Shown here: positions 1 to 6,630 of the stretch, in pieces
Position numbering within the stretch: position 1 is the stretch's first letter
Layout of the letters: every line of letters starts with the position of its first letter
Assembly (NCBI GenBank): GCA_002453165.1
Contig: DKGH01000017.1
Location: 1 to 9,301 of the forward strand
DNA from: Verrucomicrobia bacterium UBA6775
Lineage (GTDB): Bacteria; Verrucomicrobiota; Verrucomicrobiia; Limisphaerales; UBA1096
Direction: 5' to 3'
Length of the DNA: 9,301 nucleotides
Notes under the pieces: generated by a model
The model's database searches: none
The model's input: the letters and a program-made list of their open reading frames with translations, nothing else
Told to the model about the DNA's origin: nothing
Program-made: the position numbers and the translations under genes

Positions 1-1000
1 CCAAGTCACCCGGGGCGATGAGCACCCCGGTTTCTCCGTTGATGCAGACTTCTCCGGCTCCATCGCAGTCGAAAGCCACAACCGGCTTGCCCGCTGCCAT
101 CGCTTGCGGCAAGGCGCGGGGCAGACCTTCCCTGCGGGAGAGATGCACGAGGCAATCCATGACGCCCACGAGTGACGGGATGTCTGTGGGCGGGACCAGG
201 CCGGTGAACACGAAGTTTCCCTCGCAGCCGATGCGCTTGGCCAAGCGCTCGAAATTCTCCCGCCACACACCGTCGCCCACGAGCAGAAACCGGATATTGG
301 ACACCCGCTTGGCCAAGCGGGGGGCAATGGCAAACAGGTCTTCGTGACCTTTCAAATCGAATAGTCGGGCGATTTTGCCAACCACAAAATCGTCGTTTCG
401 CAGCCCAAGTTTCGCCCGAATTGATGGAGCGTCCTCGGCGGCCAAGTAGGGCTCAAGTTGGAAGCCGCTGAAAATTTGAGTGTAGTCCTCCCTGCTGCCA
501 ATTCCGGCGGCGAGATACTGGTCTCTCATCGCGTTGGCAACTGTGATGAAATGGTCTGTTCTCGTTCCTGCAAATCGTTCGGCTTCGCTGAAAAGGGCGT
601 TGGCGACCCTCCCCTGAAATGGCCCGAAGGAAGGGCCGTGAATGGAATGGATTATCAGTGGAACTCCTGCTCGTTTTGCAGCCAGGCGACCGATGAGGCC
701 GGCTTTGCCGCTGTGAGTGTGGACGATGTCGGGACGAAAGTTTTTGAACTCACGAACCAAGTGACGGTAGGCAAGAAAATCCCGGAGTGGATGAACCGGG
801 CGGATGAGCGATGGAATCAGATGGAAAAGGCCCTCGATATCCCGGACGCCCGACTCGAGTGAACCCTCAGGGCCGGTGGTGGGGCCAGAGTAAAGACGCA
901 CTGTGACATCCGCTTTTCGGTGAAGCCCGAAAACTGTTGCGACGGTGTTTTCCTGTGCGCCGCCGACGATCAACCGGGTGATGACATGCGCCACGCGCAT
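1..1000 (-). CDS. GT4 family glycosyltransferase, C-terminus cut by the window edge
   Basis: The frame is open from ATG at 1000 to the left edge (333 codons seen, no stop), so the protein is partial at its C-terminus. It likely transfers a sugar from an activated donor during surface-glycan synthesis, on the cytoplasmic side of the membrane. The N-terminal acceptor half starts with the typical GT4 glycine-rich loop (RLIVGGAQENTV, residues 9-20) and has PDIVHTHSGKAG at 90-101. The C-terminal donor half has VVGKIARLFDLKGHED (206-221), FLLVGDG (238-244), FTGLVPPTDIP (265-275) and SRREGLPRALPQAMAAGKPVV (288-308). In that last segment the EX7E motif reads E291 then Q299, so the second glutamate is replaced. 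The start lies 3 bp after the stop of the upstream DUF2723-TPR gene, which suggests translational coupling and a shared pathway. Donor and acceptor cannot be told. The family call is firm; the substrate is unknown. Confidence 0.93.
   Translation of the reverse strand, partial: MRVAHVITRLIVGGAQENTVATVFGLHRKADVTVRLYSGPTTGPEGSLESGVRDIEGLFHLIPSLIRPVHPLRDFLAYRHLVREFKNFRPDIVHTHSGKAGLIGRLAAKRAGVPLIIHSIHGPSFGPFQGRVANALFSEAERFAGTRTDHFITVANAMRDQYLAAGIGSREDYTQIFSGFQLEPYLAAEDAPSIRAKLGLRNDDFVVGKIARLFDLKGHEDLFAIAPRLAKRVSNIRFLLVGDGVWRENFERLAKRIGCEGNFVFTGLVPPTDIPSLVGVMDCLVHLSRREGLPRALPQAMAAGKPVVAFDCDGAGEVCINGETGVLIAPGDL
233..248. repeat. recurring palindrome, 16-bp form
   Basis: GCGCTTGGCCAAGCGC is a perfect 16-bp palindrome in the GT4 gene, encoding RLAKR. 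One of seven perfect CTTGGCCAAG copies. Confidence 0.85.
304..321. repeat. recurring palindrome, 18-bp form (longest)
   Basis: CCCGCTTGGCCAAGCGGG is a perfect 18-bp palindrome, only 55 bp from the previous copy in the same GT4 gene, again encoding RLAKR. Confidence 0.85.
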
Positions 1001-1003
1001 GGA

Positions 1004-4000
1004 TTACGGAGTGGCACCCTGCGCCGCTCGAAGTTCTTCCACCCGTTTTTGGATCTGTTCCAGCTCGGTGGCCGGCACGGAATCCTGCTCGAGATACTTC
1101 AGGAACAACTCGTAATTCTTTAGTTCCTCGGCGGCGGAGTTTTGTGCCTTGGCAATCTGGGCGAATCTTAGGTACATGCGGGGATCGTTCGGGGTGAGGG
1201 ATTGCAGTTTTTCGTAATCCTCTTTCGCGTTTGCGTACTGCTTGGTGGCCATGAAGGACTCGGCCCGATTGGCGAGCACTTCATGATTCCATTCATTCAA
1301 TGCGAGTAGATCATCGAAGATGGGAATGGCATTTTCGTGTTCCTTCATTTGCATGAAGATGGTTGCCTTTTGGTAAAGAAACTTTCCGGACTCGGGGTCG
1401 TTATCGAGGGCATCGTTGATATGCTTCAATGCCGCGTCGAATTCGCCTTTCTCAACAAGCACGGCTGCCAACTGGGATCGTATGTTCGCTTTTGCACTGC
1501 CGCTTGAATCTTCGAACGCGGTCTCCAGCGCACTAATGGCATCGTCGAATTTCTTGAGTTGCGCGAGTAGGAGGCCTCTTCCGACCTGGGCGTCGATGTC
1601 ATTCGGGTTCTCCTTGATCCAAAGATCCAGAATGGGAAGTGCCTTCTCTGGCAGCTCGTTGTCCATGTAAAACCCGAGAAGAGTTCGCAGACCGGGCAGG
1701 GTGTCCATGTGGGGTTGTAGTTGCCCGGTTAAATATTTTTCTGCGGTCTCAAGGTCGTCTTGGAGGAGGCGAACTCCGGTCTCGATTTTGATTAGTCGCA
1801 TCTCCTGTTCAATCTGGAACGGCTTGGCCTGTTTCATTGTGCGGAGCTTGTCGATGAATGGCTGCGTCTTGTCGGGCATGCCGTAGGTGACGAACATGTT
1901 GGCGACAAACAGAAGCGGCTCCGGATCAGTGGTGGTCAGTTCCGTCGCACGAACCAGTTCGTGATAGGCCTGGCGAATCTGGGATTGGCTTTCAAAAAAC
2001 TGGCCAAGCAGCAAACAGGCGTTGGGTTCATCCAGCGGGCCGTACGTTTTTAATGTGTGATTGATTTGGGAAATCGAAAGCAGGTTTTGCTCGCTCAACA
2101 TTTCAGCGAGATTTTCGGTGAACTCGATTTCCGGATTAGTATTGTTTTGCATCTCGAACAGATGCCGTAGGTTTGCCTGTGCTGTGATGTTGCCCCCGGG
2201 GCTTCCCTTGAACAATTCGTTGGCAGCATGGTACATCGCCTCTGCCTCGCTAGGACGGTTGCTTCGGGCCAGTTCCACTCCGCGTGCGTTTACGTTTCGG
2301 GACAGCCAACTCATGATGATGAGCGTGTCCTGAAAGTTGGATTTCTGAAGGTCGCCGGCTTCGTCGGCCAAGTCGGAGAAGGTGGACTTAATCGATGCCA
2401 GTCGCTCAGTCTCCGATCCGGCTGCGGTGGAAGCGAGCCTGGGTTTGCCCAGCGATTCGCCGCCGAGGTCGTACTTGGCCAAGCGGAAGAGCCCATTCTC
2501 AGGTTGGCCGTGAAATTGCTCGAAAAAATATCCGAAGCTGGGATGGGTGTAGAAGATCGGCGTCTTGTCAGCGACCTCGTGAAGCTTATCGAGGATTAGG
2601 AATTCGTCCACGCGAACGGAGTCAGCGACTTCGTCCGAGAGGGCAGGCCAAGCAGGGCTGAGCTTGGCCAAGCGCGCGTGATATCTCGGGGAAGCCAAGC
2701 GATGTGTGTCCACGAGCAGCGGGGTATTTTCGCGATTGGATCGGGCCAGTTCAGCTTTTAATAGCTGACGCTGGGGGCTCATGTCGCCGTCGCTCAAAAG
2801 GACGGCGGATACTTTCGGGAGCTTGGCCGAAAGCCACTTTGTGTAAATCCCGGTGACATCGTTTTTATTGTGCGCCCAGATTGCACCGATGTTTTGCCAC
2901 GCAAGCAAGGCTGCCACCACCAGCGCGGCAACCGACAGACCGCCGTAGGCTCCGCGGTTGAGTGCCTTGGTAAATTCAGTCGGTTTCTGCCAGCGCCTGG
3001 CATCTTCTTTGCCAAATAGCAGGAGCAGGTAGCCGAGGAAATATCCGGCGGACAAACTGCCAAGGTAATAGAACGTGATAAACGGTGCACCGACTCCAAC
3101 GACCTGCTGGGCCTTGACGAGTTTGCGGGGACTGAACAGGTGGTCGAATGCCGTGTAAACACAGGCGACCAAAAACAGGAAGTGAACCAAGCGCAACAGG
3201 ACGGTGGTGATGGCGGATGCGGCGGCGTTGGTATCCCCAAAACTGACCGGCCAACGGATACCAAGTAGCAGAAGCGGCAGGATCGACGTGCAGGCCATGA
3301 CCATAACGACGAGTCGGTTGCTAAACAGGTTGGACAGGAACGATTTTTGATCCCCCAAGTTATCCGTCAAAACCTCGGTAAAGCTGTATCCGCTACCGGT
3401 CATAACGGCCACCAGCGGCAGCAGCAGGTAAAGTGACAGGCCGGCGATGCCGGTGAACAGCAATTTCAACCAAAGCCCTTCGCGGAAGAGTCGCATGCGG
3501 CCCGTCCACAAAAGCGCCACACCGAACAATGGGAGGAAGCCGATCATGCCCCAGTTGTTCGGGATGCTGATCGCGAATACCACCGTGGCGCGAATCAGCC
3601 AGCTTGGTTTGTCGTCAAGCCGGTATTCGAGCAGGCAGCGGATGACGTATGCGAACAAAAGCAGGTTCAGGGTTTCCCCGGTGCCGGAGGTCGAGTGCTG
3701 CCAAAAGCTGAGTTGCAAACCACAGATCAGCGCGGCAAATAACGGCGGCATCCAGTTTAGGCCGATACTTAAGAGTGAGTGTTCACTTTGTTCCCTTTGA
3801 CGCTGTTCCTTCGTGCGGTCGTGTGGGAGGAGGGCGGCTGAGCGCACCAACAATGCAAGAGTGAGCGCTCCAAAAACCGCGGCAAGCCCGTTCACCGCTA
3901 ACGGCAGTGCCGATGCCGGCAGTAACTTCAGCGGGAGAGTGACGAGGTAAAGCAGCGGTTGCTTGGTTTGGGGAAGATCATGCCAACCACCCACATGTGA

Positions 4001-4132
4001 GACGGCTGGCAGGCTGGCAAAGCTAATCCACGAATGGAGAGTGGCGAGGTAAAGCACCAGCGCACCTGCGGCCACCACCCAGGGCAGTCGCGTGGCGGCA
4101 AATGAATTCAACGGGTTGTTGTTGTCTGACAT
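1004..4132 (-). CDS. DUF2723 (GT-C-like) polytopic membrane protein with C-terminal TPR domain
   Basis: 1042 residues. Residues 17-416 hold about eleven hydrophobic segments (for example 17-33, 58-72, 76-98, 125-145, 178-208, 221-245, 272-293, 305-328, 344-375 and 396-416). The N-terminal pattern resembles DUF2723, the family of TMEM260-like protein O-mannosyltransferases (CAZy GT117): WVVAAGALVLYLATLHS (18-34), QLSFWQHSTSGTGETLNLLL (140-159) and SIPNNWGMIGFLPLF (189-203). Residues about 430-600 form a soluble region with LLSDGD (445-450), followed by TPR-like helical repeats at about 620-1010. The clearest is LPEKALPILDLWIKENPNDI (827-846), with more around 850-1000. The last 25 residues look coiled-coil. 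The first loop lacks the acidic D-x-G-E motif that I recall for the family, so catalytic activity is doubtful. The likely role is glycan or glycoprotein assembly with the GT4 protein 3 bp downstream. ATG at 4132 has no clear Shine-Dalgarno. Confidence 0.88.
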   Translation of the reverse strand: MSDNNNPLNSFAATRLPWVVAAGALVLYLATLHSWISFASLPAVSHVGGWHDLPQTKQPLLYLVTLPLKLLPASALPLAVNGLAAVFGALTLALLVRSAALLPHDRTKEQRQREQSEHSLLSIGLNWMPPLFAALICGLQLSFWQHSTSGTGETLNLLLFAYVIRCLLEYRLDDKPSWLIRATVVFAISIPNNWGMIGFLPLFGVALLWTGRMRLFREGLWLKLLFTGIAGLSLYLLLPLVAVMTGSGYSFTEVLTDNLGDQKSFLSNLFSNRLVVMVMACTSILPLLLLGIRWPVSFGDTNAAASAITTVLLRLVHFLFLVACVYTAFDHLFSPRKLVKAQQVVGVGAPFITFYYLGSLSAGYFLGYLLLLFGKEDARRWQKPTEFTKALNRGAYGGLSVAALVVAALLAWQNIGAIWAHNKNDVTGIYTKWLSAKLPKVSAVLLSDGDMSPQRQLLKAELARSNRENTPLLVDTHRLASPRYHARLAKLSPAWPALSDEVADSVRVDEFLILDKLHEVADKTPIFYTHPSFGYFFEQFHGQPENGLFRLAKYDLGGESLGKPRLASTAAGSETERLASIKSTFSDLADEAGDLQKSNFQDTLIIMSWLSRNVNARGVELARSNRPSEAEAMYHAANELFKGSPGGNITAQANLRHLFEMQNNTNPEIEFTENLAEMLSEQNLLSISQINHTLKTYGPLDEPNACLLLGQFFESQSQIRQAYHELVRATELTTTDPEPLLFVANMFVTYGMPDKTQPFIDKLRTMKQAKPFQIEQEMRLIKIETGVRLLQDDLETAEKYLTGQLQPHMDTLPGLRTLLGFYMDNELPEKALPILDLWIKENPNDIDAQVGRGLLLAQLKKFDDAISALETAFEDSSGSAKANIRSQLAAVLVEKGEFDAALKHINDALDNDPESGKFLYQKATIFMQMKEHENAIPIFDDLLALNEWNHEVLANRAESFMATKQYANAKEDYEKLQSLTPNDPRMYLRFAQIAKAQNSAAEELKNYELFLKYLEQDSVPATELEQIQKRVEELRAAQGATP
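2474..2483. repeat. recurring palindrome, 10-bp core
   Basis: CTTGGCCAAG core with a one-sided CGG extension, in the DUF2723-TPR gene, encoding RLAKY. Confidence 0.75.
2662..2673. repeat. recurring palindrome, 12-bp form
   Basis: GCTTGGCCAAGC in the DUF2723-TPR gene, encoding RLAKL. A half-copy, AGGCCAAGC, lies just before it (2645-2653). Confidence 0.8.
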
Positions 4133-4161
4133 CAGAACGGTTGCGGGAGCAGTTGAAACCT

Positions 4162-4185
4162 ACCGCTCTATTTTGACAAGGCGGT
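4162..4185. other. weak inverted repeat in the rlmD to DUF2723-TPR gap
   Basis: The 55-bp gap between the rlmD stop and the DUF2723-TPR start holds ACCGC (4162-4166) and GCGGT (4181-4185), a 5-bp stem with a 14-nt loop. Its T-run (4185-4189) follows it only in the plus direction, where no gene ends. As a terminator for rlmD it is unconvincing. The gap more likely allows read-through from rlmD, or contains an unrecognised promoter. Confidence 0.2.
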
Positions 4186-4187
4186 TT

Positions 4188-5399
4188 TTAGTCCTTTGAT
4201 TCATGTGATTCCGGTTCACTTGATTTGTTCAATCGCAGATCGGTGATGCATTCGACGTGTTGGGTATGGGGGAACATGTCGATGGGGATGACCTGCTCGA
4301 GTCGATAGACCCCGTCTGCGCAGAGAATGTTCAAATCCCGCGCCAGTGTGGCCGGGTGGCATGAGATGTAGATCACCTGTGCTGGGCGAACCTCGCGGAG
4401 TTGCTCCAATGCTGCCGGTGCACAACCCCGGCGGGGTGGGTCGAGAATGACGCTGGTATTTTTGGCATCAAACTTGGACAGGAGGCCGGGGAGCAAATCC
4501 TCCGTGCGGCCCTCGATAAACTCGCCGTTGTCTCCACCAAACTTTGTTGCGTTTTCACGGGCGGCCTTTATGGCGCCCTTGTCGTATTCCACCCCGGCAT
4601 AGCGCTTGGCCAAGCTGGCCAGCTCAATTGCAAAGAAGCCAACACCGCAGTAGGTGTCGATCAGGTATTCCGAGCCGTTGGACTGAAATAGCTTGCGCAC
4701 CGCCTCGACCATGCGTGGCAGCATGAAATAGTTGGTTTGGAAAAAGGAATGATCCGGTACGATCCAGTCCTCGGGGGTGATCCGCAAATTAACCTTGATA
4801 CCACCTCGATTGGGCGGGTTGGCGCGGACTTCCGGGATCTGGGCGTTGAGTGCCGGTTCGGCGATCTTGCAGTCGTCAATCTCCACCACCCAGTGGGAGT
4901 TGCGCTTGCGGAAACCGACCAGCAATTTCTTCGCCTTGCCGTTCCATTGGCTGCGGACGAGAATCCGATTGCGGTAGTGGTAGGGCTGAGGGCAGGGAAT
5001 AACCGGGGCGACCTTGTCCTGCGAGAAGCCGCCGATGCGCTCGAAGAGGTCGGCTACCTGTTTTTGTTTCATCCCGAGCTGCGCCTCATAGCTCATGTGC
5101 TGATATTGGCAGCCGCCGCAGTCCCCGAAGTATTTACATTCCGGCTCGATGCGTGAGTCCGCTGCGGTGACGACTTTTTCCAACTCGGCCCGGGCAAAGT
5201 TTTTCTTAACCTCGGTGATAGCGGCCTCGACGGTTTCGCCCTCGATCACGAGTGGCACGAACACGACGAATCCATCCACCCGGCCAACGCCTTCGCCACC
5301 GAATGCGATGTCGTCGATTTGCATTGTAACACGCTGCCCAATTTCGGGGTGTGTGATCGGTTCTGCAGCGGCAGTTGGAATGGTCGATGTCTCGTTCAA
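4188..5399 (-). CDS. rlmD: 23S rRNA (uracil-5-)-methyltransferase, RlmD/RumA type
   Basis: 403 residues, normal for the family. It methylates C5 of a uridine in 23S rRNA (U1939 in E. coli) using S-adenosylmethionine. An N-terminal TRAM domain covers about 20-80 (IGQRVTMQIDDIAFGGEGVGR, 20-40). The 4Fe-4S ligands are C88, C94 and C97 in CKYFGDCGGC plus C177 in DDCKIAE. The methyltransferase domain has HSFFQTNYFML (217-227), the SAM loop DTYCGVGFFAIEL (248-260), LDPPRRGC (319-326), the nucleophile C347 in YISCHPATLARDL, and HVEC (381-384) with the likely base E383. The start is TTG at 5399: an in-frame stop lies 9 bp upstream (5408-5406), and the first ATG (5324) would remove the first TRAM strand. 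A weak AGG lies about 10 nt upstream. Paralogues modifying other uridines (RlmC/TrmA-like) cannot be fully excluded, but the Fe-S and TRAM combination favours RlmD. Confidence 0.93.
   Translation of the reverse strand: MNETSTIPTAAAEPITHPEIGQRVTMQIDDIAFGGEGVGRVDGFVVFVPLVIEGETVEAAITEVKKNFARAELEKVVTAADSRIEPECKYFGDCGGCQYQHMSYEAQLGMKQKQVADLFERIGGFSQDKVAPVIPCPQPYHYRNRILVRSQWNGKAKKLLVGFRKRNSHWVVEIDDCKIAEPALNAQIPEVRANPPNRGGIKVNLRITPEDWIVPDHSFFQTNYFMLPRMVEAVRKLFQSNGSEYLIDTYCGVGFFAIELASLAKRYAGVEYDKGAIKAARENATKFGGDNGEFIEGRTEDLLPGLLSKFDAKNTSVILDPPRRGCAPAALEQLREVRPAQVIYISCHPATLARDLNILCADGVYRLEQVIPIDMFPHTQHVECITDLRLNKSSEPESHESKD
4604..4615. repeat. recurring palindrome, 12-bp form
   Basis: GCTTGGCCAAGC (with a further C on the left) in rlmD, encoding SLAKR. 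Confidence 0.8.
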
Positions 5400-5412
5400 T
5401 GGGTGTCAGCCT

Positions 5413-5428
5413 GCGCTTGGTCAAGCGC
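5413..5428. repeat. near-perfect copy of the CTTGGCCAAG palindrome, noncoding
   Basis: The sequence reads GCGCTTGGTCAAGCGC, the 16-bp form of the window's recurring palindrome with one central C-to-T change. It lies in the DUF3500-rlmD gap, 14 bp upstream of the rlmD start codon. This is the only near-full copy outside a gene, so amino-acid coding cannot explain it. Confidence 0.6.
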
Positions 5429-5442
5429 TATGGAAAGACCAA

Positions 5443-5472
5443 GGCCGGGGTACGTTAACCGCACGCCCGGCC
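5443..5472 (-). terminator. strong hairpin after the DUF3500 gene, possible terminator or leader structure of rlmD
   Basis: Read on the minus strand, GGCCGGG pairs with CCCGGCC. After one bulged C, GTGCG pairs with CGTAC (one G-U pair) around a GTTAA loop. This gives a stem of 12 pairs in 30 nt, starting about 28 nt after the DUF3500 stop and ending about 43 nt before the rlmD start. The tail TTGGTCTTT is only moderately T-rich, so intrinsic termination may be partial. The gap 5400-5500 holds nothing else but the near-palindrome at 5413-5428. Confidence 0.5.
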
Positions 5473-5500
5473 CTGCAAAAGTCTGATGTGAAATAGGAGG

Positions 5501-6541
5501 CTACTTTTTGTGGTGCTTCTCGTAGTGTTGCCGCAGTAGATCGTCACCGAAATCGTTCTTCAAATCGCGAATGACACAGTGCACGTGGTTGGCATTATTC
5601 TGCGTGTTGTCGTACTCGATCAAAAAGTCCGGTGCCTGAATCCGGTAGTAGTGACCTTCGCCGACCTTGAGCGAGCCGGCCCACCCGAAGTGAATGTCCT
5701 TCAAATCCACATTCTCGAGGTTGGCCAACGCCTCATCGGCGATATCGGGGCGGTAGTTGCGCAGGTACTCCTCGATGATGCTCCAGAGTTGAGTCACCTG
5801 TTTTTTCTTCATCTTGGCGGCGGAGATGCCAAGCGGCTCGAGGCGCTTGGCCTTGCGATCGGCCTTGGTGATGATGTCGGCAGGTGCCTTGTCGGCGAAA
5901 ATGCCGGTGCTTTGTTTTTTAGTGAGTGACTGTGCCAGGGTTCGCGCACTGTTTTCCTCCCTGGCCAAGACCTGCAAACCCTTGCGCGGCCCGTCCAAAA
6001 CCTTACCGGGATTGGTGCCCCAGAAGGACGGAGTGATGCTGGCAATGTGACCCTCCACCACGGTAAAGCTTAGCGACAGGTGATGCCCCTCAAAGCGCCA
6101 GCCCCATGTACCTTCCGCGCTTGGCTTGCCGAAGATGCTGACAAAGTACCATTTCGGGTCACGGGCAAAGCGGCCCTTTGGGTTGGCATCGTGGAGAATT
6201 TGCTCGAGGCTCATGATTTGCGCGCTCTTCTGCAGGCCCTTGGCACTCATCACGGACGCCAACAGGGCGTAGGCCATGTGTTGCTGATCCTGCTGCATTT
6301 CGCGGAACGACAACCCGTGGCGGGCATGCATCTCTGTCGGGACGAAATGCCAGCGGGTGCGGTTGTTGTCGTCGAGTTTAAAGGTGGCCTTGGCCTTTTG
6401 TTCCGGCTTGAGCGCGGCGAGAAATGCATTGGCCGCGTCGGCCATTTCTGCGGCGGCCTGATCCGGATGGGCCACGGCGCTGCCGGCAATCGACAGCGAT
6501 AATACGAACGCGAGAGATTTGAAAATACGCAAGGAATGCAT
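5501..6541 (-). CDS. DUF3500 family secreted protein
   Basis: 346 residues from ATG at 6541. A clear signal peptide (MHSLRIFKSLAFVLSLSIAG then SAVA, predicted cleavage after A24 before HPDQ) sets the start. A longer reading from TTG at 6583 would bury it. The DUF3500 pattern runs through the mature protein: RTRWHFVP (61-68), RDPKWYFVSIFGKPS (127-141), TWGWRFEGHHLSLSFTVVEG (145-164), FWGTNP (173-178), and the C-terminal block IEYDNTQNNANHVH (308-321) followed by NDFGDDLLRQHY (329-340). The family has no established activity that I know of. Conserved His and Trp residues hint at a ligand- or metal-binding site, which is inference. The protein is probably periplasmic or extracellular. It is the first gene of the minus-strand run, divergent from the ROK kinase and separated from rlmD by a hairpin, so it may be its own transcription unit. 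Confidence 0.93.
   Translation of the reverse strand: MHSLRIFKSLAFVLSLSIAGSAVAHPDQAAAEMADAANAFLAALKPEQKAKATFKLDDNNRTRWHFVPTEMHARHGLSFREMQQDQQHMAYALLASVMSAKGLQKSAQIMSLEQILHDANPKGRFARDPKWYFVSIFGKPSAEGTWGWRFEGHHLSLSFTVVEGHIASITPSFWGTNPGKVLDGPRKGLQVLAREENSARTLAQSLTKKQSTGIFADKAPADIITKADRKAKRLEPLGISAAKMKKKQVTQLWSIIEEYLRNYRPDIADEALANLENVDLKDIHFGWAGSLKVGEGHYYRIQAPDFLIEYDNTQNNANHVHCVIRDLKNDFGDDLLRQHYEKHHKK
5828..5851. repeat. inverted pair of half-sites of the recurring palindrome
   Basis: GCCAAGCG (5828-5835) and CGCTTGGC (5844-5851) form an exact 8-bp inverted repeat with an 8-nt spacer inside the DUF3500 gene. Each arm is one half of CGCTTGGCCAAGCG, but here the halves are in inside-out order. It may be chance enrichment of the half-site word. 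Confidence 0.4.
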
Positions 6542-6630
6542 GCGCGGAAGTGCAAGCCATCGAGGCGAAAATGGCAATTCCAAAATGCCCCTCTCGACAT
6601 CCGCCCCGGCACAGGGGATAACCGGCGTTC
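6542..6630. promoter_or_regulatory. divergent intergenic region between DUF3500 and ROK genes
   Basis: This 89-bp gap must hold the 5' signals of both divergent genes, because both start here in opposite directions. I see no convincing -35/-10 pair on either strand. On the plus side CCCC (6604-6607) and GGGG (6614-6617) could form a tiny hairpin, and AGGGG (6613-6617) is a Shine-Dalgarno-like run, but 13 nt from the ROK start is too far to be typical. Assigned by position only. Confidence 0.35.

Noticed and set aside
458..862. 134-codon plus-strand open frame starting in the GT4 region
   Set aside because: It lies opposite the GT4 gene, whose motifs are unmistakable, and its translation has low-complexity, cysteine-scattered sequence without family features.
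2794..3264. 156-codon minus-strand open frame inside the DUF2723-TPR gene
   Set aside because: Alternate frame of a well-supported membrane protein; the peptide is Ser/Pro/Arg-rich and matches nothing.
4162..4185. Hairpin as an rlmD terminator
   Set aside because: Only 5 pairs with a 14-nt loop, and the T-run is on the wrong side for minus-strand transcription.
5400..5424. Possible upstream extension or frameshift of rlmD from another frame
   Set aside because: An in-frame stop at 5408-5406 blocks extension, and the TRAM domain is already complete from the TTG at 5399.
6542..6583. Longer DUF3500 reading from TTG at 6583
   Set aside because: It would add 14 residues in front of a clear signal peptide that starts naturally at the ATG at 6541.
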